NCBI GenBank assembly: GCA_014706385.1
Contig: JACGZH010000010.1
Coordinates: forward strand, 186,001-250,000
Direction: 5' to 3'
DNA: 64,000 bases
Source of the DNA: Phaffia rhodozyma
Taxonomy: Eukaryota; Basidiomycota; Tremellomycetes; Cystofilobasidiales; Mrakiaceae
Both the position numbers and the translations under genes were made by a program. Shown piece after piece: positions 1-12,508 of the stretch. A model generated the notes under the pieces. The model saw only the letters and a list, made by a program, of their open reading frames with translations. It was not told the origin of the DNA and ran no database searches. Numbering within the stretch: position 1 is the stretch's first letter; each line of letters starts with the position of its first letter.

Positions 1-3000
1 AGCATCATTGGCGCTGCCTTACGTCCGTCCTCCGAGTTGATCGTCATCGACAACCGCAGCATGGCTTCGCTCAGATGAGATAGAGGCCGATCAATACCAG
101 CACCTGACGTAGATGTTGATCGGGCGGAGTACGAAGTCTTCGATTGAGAAGGCGACTTAGAAGCCATTCTGCTTTGGCTTACCAATCGACTTCGAAGCGT
201 TGGATTGGCTCCAAAGAAGGTGACCAATTCACCTACAGATTCATAAAATAATAGAATGAGCGAACATTTGACAGACTGTACAAAGGAAGACTTACCGTTG
301 GGCCCAAAAGTAGCTCCACAAGGCCTTTGGAGATCCTGTTTAGAGAGAGATGTCAAAATCGCTACAGAATCGTCGTCATCATCTGATGAATCCGAACTCT
401 CCTCCCTCAGTTGCATTTCGAGTCTCTTGTCCCTCCTCCTTCCTCTAGTTTCATCCTCCAGATCGTAGCCGAGTAAGAAACTCATGACTTTATACATGCA
501 ATTTCCTGACGATGTGTCACAAAGCAATTTAACTCGACCTTTGAGCCGGGCTTTATCTTTCGCGGGTATCGTTTCCTTCATTTCGAACGTGTCAATGAAA
601 GGTCTCGAAGAAGATTTAGGATAGTTGGTAGGAAAGGTAAACCCGATTCGGATGAAAGTGGGTGTAGGAATCTTGGCTAGTGTTGGCGCACCCCAAGGAC
701 CTTGTAGAGACATGACTAGCTTTCGTCCGGCCAGGTCAAACGTTTCTACCTTGATTTCTCTCTTATAGATGGGTATAACTTCCTTGAGTCTGAAAGTAGA
801 TCAAAACATCGTTCCGCAGATAATGTTTAGTATCTTGCCAACGATGCTCGTGATCAAGTTGCAACTCACTCTGTCTCAAGTCTGACCATCACTTCGTCGT
901 CTTCAGATTGGTAGGGACTGTCTTCATCGATGAACCCTGAGCCTCTGGAGATATTTTGGACACTATTAGATTTCGATCGACTGCCTGATCTTGATTTTTC
1001 AAGGGAAGAAGATCGGGAAGAGTTTTTACGGCGTTTGCCGGATGTCTTCAATGATTTACTTTGGAAGTACTGTTTTTAGTCAACACGGATGCATAATAGG
1101 TCAGATCTTATCGTTGTCAAACCTCGTCTCATGTTTCCTTTTTTTTCGATGAGCAATAACTAAAACTCGCCTCGATATTGCTATTGTAACGAGACCGAAT
1201 GATAAGCATGAACCGGTAGGAATGGTAAGAAAAGAAGACAGAGATGAGAAAAGAGTATGACGCACTTGTTCCAGTTCATTGCAGCTTTAGCTCCATCCGG
1301 CTCTTGAATTGGTCCCCTAAATGTTGTCCCCCTAGTCATCGGCACTACCGTTCTAGCCGTTGGTCCTGAACTGCTCAGGTTGTCTGCTCTACTTCTCTTC
1401 TTCTGCAGTCTGCTCTCCTTCTCTCTCTGTTCGATCTCTAAGCCTTCCGGCATACTTTTACTCCCATGCTCATCGTCTTCGCTCCTCTCGATTATGAGTT
1501 GGGAGCCCCCTTCCTCGCTCGGCTCTGTCTCATCTGCATCGACAGAGTGGTCCATCGGATTTCTCAGCCCGGAGTTGACATGATGCAACCTAGGCCTTTG
1601 CAACTGTTGTCTCTTATGAAGCTGATGGTGTTGAGACTGATGATTGTTTCCTGTTCGAAGGGTGTTGATTATGTTCATTCCTCGAAGGGGGGCCGAGACA
1701 TGAGGCATCGGGCGGAGATTGAAAGAGGATCCGTCAACTGATGGCGCCCCGGAGGAGGATGTTAAAAGGGGGCTGAAGAATGAATCGATGGGTGTCGAGG
1801 GGGGAGTTAAGATAAGGTCGGGTTCATCAATGTAAGACTTTGAAGGAGCGCCTCGACGGGTCATGATCACTTTGATAGGCGAATGTGGTTTGTGGCCAGC
1901 ATCCTGAAGGGAGGAACACGGAAGCGAGTGGAGTTAGCCAAAATATCAGATGATGTTCAGAAGAAAATCATAAGAGCGGACACACTAGCAGAACACTTTC
2001 GGATATAGGCCAGAACCGAAGCTGATGATCCGTACCCCAGGTGATGAGTTGGAAAGACCGATCGTCGTCATCGCTGTTCTCGCCTCCTCGAATTCTCCAC
2101 ACAAATTCTTTTACTTTATCTGTTGTGATAAAGATCCAAAAACAGAATTCAATCAAAAGAACAATATGATGCAGGAGGCAGAGTGAGAGTGATGGAAACA
2201 ATTTAACCAACCTGTGTGCCCTTCGAACCGAGTGATCACTTTTTCTCTCTCTTGACCCTCAAGAGTATGATCCAACAATCTTCTCATCTCCAAGCTTGTC
2301 TCTCCTGCCTGAGGAAGACTCAAGATTCCTCTTCCAAATGGCAAGAACCTTGCTCTAAATACTGGAGCATTGGTCCGGATCGTTCGATCTGGTTCGACGA
2401 GATCGGTCTTGATGTCGTTAGAGTGGGGGGACAGCCAGGATGTGCCGGACATCAAAGGTGTTGGTGCGTAGATAGGTGGTTCGAACGTATCTGTGCCGGG
2501 CGTAGTGGCAGATTCATTCAAGGAGTGTATGTTCCATACTTTGACCGTCTTGTCTAAAATATATGGAGAACACATTTGATGGATGTCTCAGTGGCTGTGA
2601 ATGTGTATATATAGCAAACTTGGACTGGGCCAAGAGTGAAAAAGACTGACCCAATGAGCAAGTGACCATCTCATGCCCATTCTCTCTTGACCAATCGATT
2701 CCATAGATTTTGGATGAATGCGCGTATAACCTTGTCACAGGAATAGACCCCATCTAGAGAGGCGGAATGACAGCCCGAGATTTAATCGACAAACAGCTTC
2801 GTATTCAAACGAGCTATGCGGGTGAATGATAAGACTTACTCTTTGATCCCAGATAAGGACCTTGTTGTCGTGACTGCTGGCAAATATATGCTCCTTCTTT
2901 CTGTTCCATCGGACCTGAGCGGGAAAGGAGTGAGGCGATCAGTACAAAGTCGAGGGCCATGGTCCGCCAAAAGAACGTGCCTGTGTTGCGACAGCTTTTT

Positions 3001-3987
3001 ATTCGACCCGCAAAAAGGAGAGTGTATTTTAGCCATCTTCTCATTCACTCCTCTTACCAAGCATGGAAGACTCAGACTCACATCCCCAACCCCAAGCGCT
3101 GACTCTCCCCGAATCTCTTCTCATTGTGGTCCGGATATCCCAAGTCTTGACCCATCCGTCGATACCAGCCGTCGCGACCACTTGAGGATGGAAAACGGCC
3201 CAATTAACATCCGACACCGCTCTTGTATGTGCTTCCACCTCTCTCTCAATACCTTTCTCGCTTGGTAGACCGAGATTCCAGACTAACAGTTTCTGGGCGG
3301 ATGTTGAAACGATAGAATGGGCCATGCTTGAATGCGGAGACCTATGGATCACGATTTCGAGCAGGACAAATTTGAGAGAAAGATACACCTCTGATCAGAT
3401 TGAGCAACATACTCCAGTTCAATTCAAATAAACAGTACGTGCCATTGTACATCGGCTGGAACACGAAGGCCCCCTTGAGGAAGAAATCGAGGGACCCTGG
3501 CGGTGGCCTCCAGATCGATGATGTACAATCCCTGTCTTGCGGCCAACACAACGCTACGAAATGACACACCAAAAAATAATCACATAAGTTGTTTGTTCGT
3601 TAGTTCTAACGTTCTAGAAGTAGAGCAATGTAGAAACAATAGACGGAGTTATACATGGCATAGAACGTACTCTCTATGAGCCGGAGAAATCGACATTGAT
3701 CCGACCGGAGCTTTGACAGTAATGGCCAATTGTTGATTGAATGTGTCGTTTGGGTCCCTCCAGACTTTTGAAGAATCTTTTCTTTCATAAGTCGGACGTT
3801 TAGTTCTAATTGCGTTGCTAAACGGGAAAGGAGATTGAAGTGGAGAAGGAGAAGGAGGAAACTCGGATGAGGGAATCATTGGAGACAGAGCCCGGACCTG
3901 GTATGGTTCTTCCGGTGAAGATGGTAATGGAATCTGAGTAGGACTAATCTGTAGCCGATGGATTTGAAACGTCTCCGGTTCACTCAT
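1..3987 (-). CDS. SEA3: WDR59/Sea3-like WD40 protein of the SEA (GATOR2) complex, 3' end off the window
   Basis: Multi-exon minus-strand gene. The ATG is at 3987 and the stop lies beyond position 1. Seen in order: a low-complexity N-terminus; a blade reading VVLAARQGLYIIDLE (about 3550); a blade with VSTSAQKLLVWNLGLPS and GIDGWVKTWDIR (about 3340-3140); a blade with HDNKVLIWDQ (about 2850); YAHSSKIYGIDW (about 2720); and KTVKVWNIHSL near 2550. A Ser/Thr-rich linker follows (about 1870-1300), then an RWD-type stretch (about 780-480) and an acidic serine run. Order and wording match WDR59 / yeast Mtc5 (Sea3), which in the family regulates TORC1 at the vacuole through GATOR. The C-terminal RING-like zinc region of the family would lie outside the window. 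It shares a 336-nt divergent promoter with the CIA30 gene. Family assignment is strong; the symbol is by homology. Confidence 0.85.
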
Positions 3988-4323
3988 ATCTCCTCAAATA
4001 ATCGACCGAGGTCTGGTGAGTTGAAAGAGGTTGATCACTATGTTCTCACGGATGAGATGACTAGATCCGATGGTGGTGAGGACCCGTCGTGTTGATGATG
4101 TTCTCGGTCAGCTGCGAGAACCGAACATTTCAACATCGAGCCATACTTAGCGAGTTTCTGTACAGATTCATCTGAGACACAGAGAAACGCTCACGCTTGA
4201 TACGTAATACACTCACGAGGCAATAGCAAATGTAGGAGAATGGGGTAGAATGCTGGAGAGATGATGGATGCAAGAGGTCAGAGGAGGTTTCATCGTCTTT
4301 GACATCAAACCATCACAATCAAC
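3988..4323. promoter_or_regulatory. Divergent promoter between WDR59-like and CIA30-like genes
   Basis: 336 nt separate two divergent ATGs. I see no ORF of note and no clear TATA element. Assignment as a shared promoter rests on gene orientation only. Confidence 0.5.
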
Positions 4324-5207
4324 ATGCGATCCACTTTCTACCCGCCAGAGAAATCTCCAGCAAATGCTCTCAATAACTTTCCTTTTGAACTCGATCACTG
4401 GAAAGCAGTCGACGACCGAGTTCGAGGTGGATCATCGCAATCCTATATCACGAGTGTTGGTTCGGGTGTCAGATTCTATGGAACCCTTGGTTCGTCTTCG
4501 GTCTTCTCCTCATTCATCTATCCTAGTTTCTTATGGCAAACACGGATTGTCGAACAGATATCAATACTCTAGGCGGAGCAGGCTTCGCCTCACAAACGTA
4601 CATCTTTCCCTCTTCCGACCCGTTGCAACTACCCATCGAGATCTACTCTGGCCTCTCGGTCTCTCTTTCTCCCACCCCATCATCCTCTTCCATCTCGCCC
4701 GCTTCACCCTCCTCAGAGGAGATACCTCAGACGCTTACACTCGTACTGAAAACCCAAGAAGCGACACAAAGGCCTGATGGTCGTCTATCTTCTACCGTCT
4801 CTTATGAAGCTCAACTTCACCTCCCTTCTTTCAACATCTTATACATCCCTTCATCCTCCTTGTCTTCTTCCGAGAAGGAACAAACGACCAAACCAGTGTT
4901 CATTCCTTTCGACTCGTTCAAACCAAGTTATAGAGGTCGAACACCGCCAGACGCTAAACCTCTAGACCCAAGTTCGATCTCTTCAATCAGTTTGATGTGT
5001 CGATCTGATTTTGGAAAACAACAAGGTCCATTTGACTTCAGAGTTCATGATCTTCGAGCTATTCATCGGGAAGGGGAATCTGTCGGTAGACGCGGGATGG
5101 AGAGAGTGAGAGAAGGTGGGGCTTGGAGTTGGGTCGATTGGTTCTTCAGATGGATTTCGTCCTTCTTCCAGAGGAACAGACGAGATCTCGGCTGGTCAAA
5201 GCTCTAG
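4324..5207 (+). CDS. CIA30-domain protein (complex I intermediate-associated protein 30 family)
   Basis: Two exons, 4324-4489 and 4573-5207, joined across an 83-nt GT...AG intron that restores frame (GTLG/GAGFASQ). The protein is about 266 aa. The N-terminal part has W-KAVDDRVRGGSSQS, the signature opening of the CIA30 fold. The C-terminal part has IPFDSFKPSYRGR, then SSISLMCRSDFGKQQGPFDF, the usual end of the domain. Founding members assist assembly of mitochondrial complex I, but many fungal homologues are cytosolic and uncharacterised. I see no convincing mitochondrial presequence before the domain, so a direct role in complex I is uncertain. A hydrophobic/aromatic tail (WSWVDWFFRWISSFFQ) closes the protein and could associate with membrane. 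It converges on DGA1. Confidence 0.85.
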
Positions 5208-5488
5208 GTCCCTTCTATCTCTTTGAAAGAGAGAAACACAAAACCAGCTGATGCAATACATGCTATATATGTGTGTGAATATGGATACGAAGCAAAAGCG
5301 TGAGATAGAGGTCAAACGAATTGATATATGGTACAGCACAGAGAATAGCAAGACAAAGTGCGCAGGATGAGGCCTACATGAATGCCTCAGCAAAACAGAG
5401 AGTGGATGAGTGGATTAGAAAGGGCAATGGGACTATGGATGATCCGAATCTGCATATTGAACCTAGAAGGTAGAGACCATTGAAGAGT

Positions 5489-8400
5489 TCAGTCCACAAG
5501 CGTCAACTCTTTTGTTCTGTTCCTAGCATACACGTCCTGTTTCCACCAAAGACATATTCAGAAAGGCTGATCAATCAAACCCTATATCATCGCCTAGAAC
5601 AACTCAAACGAGAGGGGAAGCTTACCTTATATGTATCCCAGATCCGTAAAAGCTCCTCGATGTACCGTCCTTGTGTCTCCTGCAACTGCTCCGATGTCGG
5701 GTTGTTACACTGGACAACTCGGATCGGCCTTCCGGCCTGATGTGAATACAGACAAGTGGCAAACGTGAGATGCGGCAATCATTGAACGAGAAAACTCAAG
5801 AAAGAAAATTTGTGCAGACATACTACAGAAACAATGGGTTGCCTATATGGCATCAGACCAACCGAATCTGGACGTTTCGTGGTGAAAAAAAAAACAGAGC
5901 AATTAATAGAAATTTTTCAAAAAGATCGTTCTTTAGTCACTCTAAGAAGAAACTGAACAAACAATTGAATAACCTAGATTTTCAGATCGCAAGATTAAAT
6001 AAAAATTCAGCCCAATTCGCAGAAGAAGATAGAGTATTCTAGCAGACGTCGATGGACAAACCCTCTTCCGTGGAACAAGGGCAAAGTAAACCCAAAGATG
6101 CTTTGGAATCTTTTCTGTAGTTTGTAGATCTGTGTCCCTCTCTCATTCGCTCTAAACCAGATCAATCGTTCGTCGCACCAGTTACTAGGTAAGCACAGAA
6201 AAAATACGAAGTCAAATCCAGAAATCCTATTGAGAGACCTACAGCTGATCATAGATATCGTTTTCGCCAAACGAAAACACCGGTACCAAGTCAACGCTAT
6301 AAGACACCGAAATGAAAAGATAGAAGAAATACACGTTAGCTTCCTATGTATATGAGCGCGATAGATTCTCAACTGGACCAGTATGGATTGAGATGTTGTA
6401 TCCACAACGAACCCCTCATTTATGGCAATTTTGATGAAACCCATTCTACTCTTGAGTGTCAAGTCGGCTGTTCCCGGGTGGGCCCGAAGCGATTCAGTAG
6501 CGCCTCCAACAACGATCACGATGGCTGTACCAGGGGGTCCTTTACGAAGGATGGAGGAACATGATCGTTTTGAAACTTGAATATTGAAAGAACCAAGAGT
6601 GTATATATTGATATCAGCTTGTTGCATCGGAACCAGAAGGTGTGAGAAGGAGAGAGACGCGTACCAGAGCACATTCCTAGAAGAAGAAGCAAGTCCCGAT
6701 ACACTGAGAGAGGCAGCATGTCAATTCGGAGATTTGATCATCAGGTCGTCTTCATGACATGTGAACCAGAGAGAGCCATCAACACATAGACGACATACGT
6801 GGTATCTTAAAATCTGTGACGTCAACATGAAAACCAGGCACTCAATTTGCTGTCAAGTCAATGAAGAAGAAGATATGACATACTAGGAGCGAGTGTTAAA
6901 AGGTGGGGTTCAATCCCAGGAAATATCTTCGAGAAGTTAGTGCCTATAAAACAGAACATTGAGAGAGGTAAAGGGGGATTGTCAGCATGAATCACACATG
7001 CTTGAAAGGATCGATATCAGTGACCTCTTACCTTCTGTAGCAAAGCTGTGGTGTAAGATTGAAGGGAAAGAAAATTTTTGTTGGGAATAACCATTGAAAA
7101 AGATAAGAAAGTAAGACTTGACAAACTTGGCGAAAGCTCCCATCCCGATGACACCTATATCAGATAAGTTTCAACGTTCAACAAGCATCTCAGCTATCAG
7201 AACATGAAGCAAAGCGATTCAAGCGCAGAGCTAATAACTAACCGTGCGGGTGATATCCAAAGATGTACTTCCTGTCTAAAGGCAGGGAAGCCTCCTGAAG
7301 AGTGCACAGGCGGACCGCAAAATGATGAGTCAACTACTGTGCGTTGTACGAGAGCGGTAAGCGAAGAAGTCCAACTTGTACTAGAGAGACAGGATAATAA
7401 TTGGCAAAGTGTCTGGTCGGGCCAGGTAGAAATGAAGTTAATGATCAGAATCTGTTATTGAGATAATTCGTACCAGCAAAGCCAAGCCAAAACTCACTTC
7501 CAGATGCCCATCCTTCTGAGCCATCGTTTGGGTCTGCCGCCGAGTACGGGCGCGCGGTCGATGTAGAACACCCAGATAAGATAAGGAATCAAGAGAGGCC
7601 ACAGTCTCGGGATAGAGCTGAGTGTTTGAGTGATCAGTATAAGGAATTATTGTCTTGTTTGCGGAAGATACAACAAGTATTCATCCAACGAACCACATCC
7701 AGAGAAAGATAGAAGTGCATATCCTGATGGGTTGATAAATCAAAGGAGATTGTTCAATTTCGAACTTCGTTTGACCATTTGAGTAGCAATACTTACGGAA
7801 GAAGGGTTGACCAGAGAGCCACTGAAATACAGATGATCGTTGTTGAAGAGTTGAATATCTGTATCAGACGACACGGAGTCCTTAGACTGAGGAAAAGCAA
7901 AGAAAGGTTACTGACCAGCGCCTGTTTGTAAACGGCCTGTTCGGCGATTGGCAAAAGCCCCATACAACTGTGGATCAGCATCAAGCAAGTGTATTTCTCG
8001 GCAAAAACAAACATAAGTCAAGGCAAGGACGTCAAACCAACGGTTTCTTGGGACTAAAATTGGGGTCGCGATTTGGACCATCGAGATTGCGCACAGAGGA
8101 AGCGCGTGTGTTGATAAAAGAAAGAGAAGATTAACATCGGTCGATGCATGAAGGAGAGGGGGGGCAGGTTAATAGGTATGGTACATGCCTTTGAGGGGCG
8201 CAAACCTATAGATTGGAAAGAATAACCATACGATACAACACAGCAATGAGGAAATTTGGTTGAGATGGTTGTCAGCGTTGAGTGTCCCACATAACGTTCC
8301 TTTCTTTGTGGTCAAACAATAAACTATGCACATCGGGCGGACATCGCTGTTTCCGTCCATGTCAAGGCAATAGGAAGCTAGAGGGAGAAGCATGCTCGGG

Positions 8401-8649
8401 ATAGAAAAGAAAATTTACGTACTTTATTTCAATTCCTTTTGGGAGATCTTTCCGTCTCTTCTCAACTTGGGTCTTGAGACCAGTGGAGAGTGTGTTGATC
8501 CCTGTCGAGATATTGTCCCTGAGTCCACTGATGGATGACGATCCGAACTCAACCAGGGATGATTTTGACCTTGTCGTACGAAGACTGAGTCCTTCCTTTG
8601 GAAGTACAGGCGACTGGGTCGGAGATGAAGGATCTGTCTGTGGATCCAT
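5489..8649 (-). CDS. DGA1: Diacylglycerol O-acyltransferase, DGAT2 family
   Basis: Minus-strand gene with many introns; ATG at 8649, stop at 5489-5491. Recognised pieces in order: a Ser-rich N-terminus ending KGIEIK; FAPLKGM (about 8200); IFGYHPHG (about 7250), whose HPHG is the family active-site motif; GVIGMGAFAKF (about 7130); NFSKIFPGIEPHLLTLAP (about 6920); AIVIVVGGATESLRAHPG (about 6500); DLVPVFSFGEND (about 6270); FGFTLPLFHGRG (about 6060); VGLMPYRQPIVSVAGRPI split by an intron (about 5850/5740); and the last exon DVYARNRTKELTLVD. DGAT2 makes triacylglycerol from diacylglycerol and acyl-CoA at the ER and lipid droplet. The intron near 5873-6038 is AT-rich and its flanking codons fit the family less well, so a very small exon could be missing there. 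All catalytic blocks look intact. Confidence 0.9.
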
Positions 8650-8888
8650 CTGAATTAGTGAGGAGTAGGAGCGAGATGTATGGAGATGGAGAGGGAGATC
8701 GTTAAGAGCCTTCCTCTTAACGAAGGTTTGAGAGTTGAGAGTTAGAGTGCCGGAAGGTCGTCATCCAGTATATTTGAATGATCTGGCTTAAGTATCGTCA
8801 GCACTGCCTAAGTGTCGTTTGTAGGCCACACCTTCTTCAGTCTGCTGCCTCTGTACACATATACTTACATATACACTTACCTGACACC

Positions 8889-9818
8889 ATGACGGACGTG
8901 GCAACAGTTGATATCGCATGCAGAGGAGCCAGAGAGTGAGTCAATAAGCAAAGTTTGAACGCCTTCCTTGCTCGATATTCAGCCAGGTTGACGCTCAATC
9001 CTGACCGTCCTCTTTGAATTATATGAACCGACTAGCTTTGTTCGCACTTACTTTATATCGCTCGACTCGGAGGCTCGTTCTCAGGTTAGAACATATATTC
9101 TCTTCTCGATCATATCCTCGTATCACTCTCACGTTCTCAGCCGTTTAGATCTTTGACTTGGCAACATAAAGCTTCTCCCAAGATTACACCGACCAAGCTC
9201 GATAACTACATGGAACGGCACACCGCTCGCGCCTGAACTGCTTGCCGACTTTTTTGGGAAACTCCCAGAGTCAAGACATGATATTCAATGTATCGACGTT
9301 CATCCCGTCTTGGGAACCAGTATGTTCTGCTTCTCAAGTCTCATTCTCCTGTCTATGGTCTACAGCGGATTGTCTTGTGATTGATTGATTTCTCCTAATT
9401 TCTTGAATTGCGGTGCTTCGTAGCTCCCGCTCCACTCCAAGTGACCACTACCGGTTCTGTCCTCTACTTCTTTCCCTCCACCCCTTCCTCTACGCCTACA
9501 CCCAATGCTTCTTCTTTGTTGGAAGCGACCAGAAACTTGCCTCCTCAGAACGTGACAGAGTACAAGAAACCAAAGACGCCGGATGACGTGGAGAGGTTAC
9601 CAAGGGCGTTTCACGCTAGTTTCTTGTTGCTGCCTGATAGTAGCGTTGAAGGTGCTGGGCTCAAAGTTTGTTGTGCTACTCTTCTCGTTTCCTTTGTCCT
9701 GCATATGACCTGACCTATATGCTGATATGCATCAATCGCGATGTCAACTCGTCGCTTCTTTTCCCATGGAAATCAATAGTACTATATTGGATCAGCCATG
9801 TACCGCTTTGTCGGTTGA
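8889..9818 (+). CDS. NTF2-related mRNA export co-factor, NXT1/p15 type
   Basis: Four or more exons; ATG at 8889. Exon 1 gives MTDVATVDIACRGARE. The next piece reads FVRTYFISLDSEARS, the first helix and strand of NTF2-like proteins. It is followed by WNGTPLAPELLADFFGKLPE and IQCIDVHPVLGT, matching the 'WNG...FF..LP' pattern of p15. A last large exon (from about 9424) has a Pro/Ser-rich insert and AFHASFLLLPDSS. I end the gene with a short exon coding PMYRFVG and TGA at 9816-9818, which supplies the FRFV-like end seen in this family. p15 pairs with the Mex67/NXF1 large subunit and carries mRNP through nuclear pores. The 3' splice is inferred. It diverges from DGA1 with 239 nt between ATGs. Confidence 0.8.
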
Positions 9819-10019
9819 GCTTAAGGATCCAAGAACAAGATAAAGATGAAATCAGAAACAGGATTGGAATTAGTAGATTTAAGCACTTATCCGAAGAAAG
9901 CAAGTTTGATTGAAACAGATGAACATTGAAGAAGATGAATGGAGATGATTGTGCAGAATTATTCAGTTGCGCGCTGATTTGTAACGTAGAAAGAAGATAC
10001 ATAGAATTGAGCCAAATTC

Positions 10020-12267
10020 TTACTCTGCACCTCCACCTCGCTTTCTTTTTCCTGAGCTTTCCTTTCGCTTCTTCTTTTCCTCTAAAAACCTTTCCAGTAC
10101 ACCTTTAACGTCTAGCAAGTCCTCCAGCTCTTCCTTGACACCGTCCAACCCAACTTTGCCTCCAAAAGCTTCTCTTGCCAGCCCAACGAGTTTCATCAGC
10201 ACCGCTGGCTTTTGTCTACTTTTAATGGTTTCGGCTAAGTCTGGATGGGAGGATATTAAAGCGCTCAGAGCCAAGCGAATAGAGGCGGGTGTAAGAACGG
10301 GGGAAATGAGGTCGTGTTTTTGGATGAGGACGGAGACCCGAGACGGAGATGGAGGCGATTTTACGAGGTGGTGCAGGAGAGTCTTTGCAGAGGGGGCTAC
10401 AGGGATTCCAGAATAGAATGCAGAAAGAAAATAAGATCCAGCATCATCAATAAGAGGTCGAAAGACATCACGAAAGAGAGATTTAGACAAACCAGAGAGT
10501 TTTCGTTCACCCAACAAGTCAATCAACTTCCCCATCTCTTCTACACTTACTCCTGCACTCATACTCGGCTCCAAATCTGAACCGGACGGCCATTCCTTCC
10601 CTTGAGATCTCATCTCCCCGAGCAGCTCATTGATGATCCAATTCGAACATGTCTTCGGGTCTCTCCCCTCTCCTTGCTTATGCTCACTGTTGTCTTTTGT
10701 TTTTGCATCAGAATCTATGCATGAGCGCTTCTTGACAAGGTCTTTGAAGTATGTGACGCCAGAGTAAAATTCGGGATCTAGACCAAGAAGAGTCTCTAGA
10801 TCCGATAACGGGACAGTCGGATATTCTTCTCGGAGTTTCGCAAGTAGCTGAAGAGGAAGAACAGGGAGAGTCTCTTGTAGAGATTGGATGTAGGCCTTTG
10901 GTGAGATATGTCAGCGCGATATCAAAAAAATGGAAAGAATTGGATGTCTAGAAAGAAACAGACCCACAGGATCGATTTGAAGAACAGGCAGATTCCCATC
11001 GGGCATATATCTGTAGTCCTTCAATGACTCCTTCCCTCTCAACGCTACCGTTCCCTGAACGCCTTCATCCCAACCTCTCGTTTCCTGAAGGACTTTATTC
11101 CCTGATTCTAATAAGGCTCGATGTCTTTTAATCTCTGATTCTACAGCAAGAGTTAATTTTTGGACGGAGGCGAGGTTTTTGATCTCAACTCTAGTTCCGG
11201 GGGGTTCGCCAATTCTATTGATCGATACATTGCAGTCTACTCTGAGAGAGCCCTGTTTTGTTTTGAATGCGAGTGTAAGTTGCAGATGCATGAATCAGGA
11301 GGAAAAAAACGTATAGGATACTGATTGACACACCTTTTCCATGTCAGCGTCGCTGGCCCCAATCCTTCTCAGTACACCTCTGATTGTCTTGACGAATGCT
11401 CCGGCGTCTTCAGCCGATCTCAAGTCAGGTTCTGTAACAACCTCCATCAGGCCAACACCTGCTCTGTTGAAGTCGATAAGTGAATGGTTGGGGTTCGTGA
11501 GTGAGCCTAGAGTCTTTGCCGTGTCCTGTTCAAGTTGGATCTGCTGGATCCGAATCTCTTTAGGTGGTTTTGTCGGAATCGCCAATGATCCGCGGAGCGC
11601 AAGGGGGTCTGATCCCAACATGTCGTCGAACAAATCTATGTCAGCATCGAGTGGTCAGCCAGGTTGATTGTTATGAAGAGCGGTAGACAAACGATAATGC
11701 TGGGTGATCTGATAGCCTAACGGTTGATCGTGGTAATGATAATGTTTTCTATCAAACATCGACCTAGGAGGCTAAGTGAGTGACGGCATATCAATCGTCG
11801 TTCAGACTTCGAGTCAACATAAGGACGAAATATTTTCTCAGATCAGATAGATCAACAGCCTACAATAGTGCATCCTAGAGCAAGAGCCGTCTGGAGCGCG
11901 AGCTCTACCGGCCCGGGCGAGAGTATCTGTGAGTCCCATGGACGTGTTCGACAGAAAGATTTGAGCGCTGTAACTAGAGGCGCATTGTTCCTAAAACATA
12001 CTGCAGCGGTAGATTCTCAACTAAACCTACTGGCAGAGTTCCAGGATATCCAAGGTCCAACACGGAGACATTTGTGTTTGGGCTTGAGTCCCATACAGTC
12101 TTGGAGGCTGGAATGTAGGAGAGAGGGAGATTGAAACGATTGAGCGAGCGCGTGACGAAGAAGAAGCTTGTCGAACAGAAAGACCCACCACTAAACAGCT
12201 TTTTCGATGATCTGAACTGGATATGAAGCTCCAGACCGATCACTGTCTCCCAACCGATTAGCCTCAT
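10020..12267 (-). CDS. PET112: Mitochondrial glutamyl-tRNA(Gln) amidotransferase subunit B (GatB/PET112)
   Basis: Minus-strand multi-exon gene; stop at 10020-10022. It opens with [13 protein letters not shown], typical GatB. Then come [73 protein letters not shown] (exon 11295-11633), [20 protein letters not shown] and [12 protein letters not shown] (exon 10911-11291). The GatB/Yqey tail (about 10020-10880) has [12 protein letters not shown]. The enzyme converts Glu-tRNA(Gln) to Gln-tRNA(Gln) for organelle translation, with GatA and, in fungi, GatF. The first ATG in this frame is at 12267, only six residues before WETVIG; a longer reading to 12303 begins with TTG. No mitochondrial presequence is visible, so a small upstream exon may be missing. 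An acidic insert (about 10650-10720) is local. Confidence 0.88.
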
Positions 12268-12453
12268 TGCCAGCTGTATGAATGAGCAAGATTTGGGCAA
12301 CAATGATCAGTGTCGGTGGACGGTAGGTCTGAGGAAGAGTGGGTACGGCAAAGACCGATAATTATAGATGAAATATTCAAATATCTACATAAGACGTATC
12401 CGTTCTATCTAACATGCTCCTTACGCGTCTATACTATGAGTTCCCTTGTCCGT

Positions 12454-12478
12454 CCATCACCATCACCATCACCATCAA
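12454..12478 (+). repeat. (CCATCA)n hexanucleotide repeat in the 5' leader of the Ulp1-like gene
   Basis: About four copies of CCATCA end 31 nt before the ATG at 12509. The same hexamer recurs before another gene at 25651-25684. Confidence 0.9.
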
Positions 12479-12508
12479 CACCGACCGCTACCAGTCCCTC
12501 CCGATCTA

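Noticed and set aside
4268..4777. A 169-codon + ORF overlapping the CIA30 gene.
   Set aside because: Wrong frame; the spliced CIA30 frame gives conserved motifs on both sides of the intron.
5870..6010. AT-rich segment with A-runs considered as a transposon remnant or promoter.
   Set aside because: It falls exactly between two DGA1 exons with usable splice sites, so it is best read as an intron.
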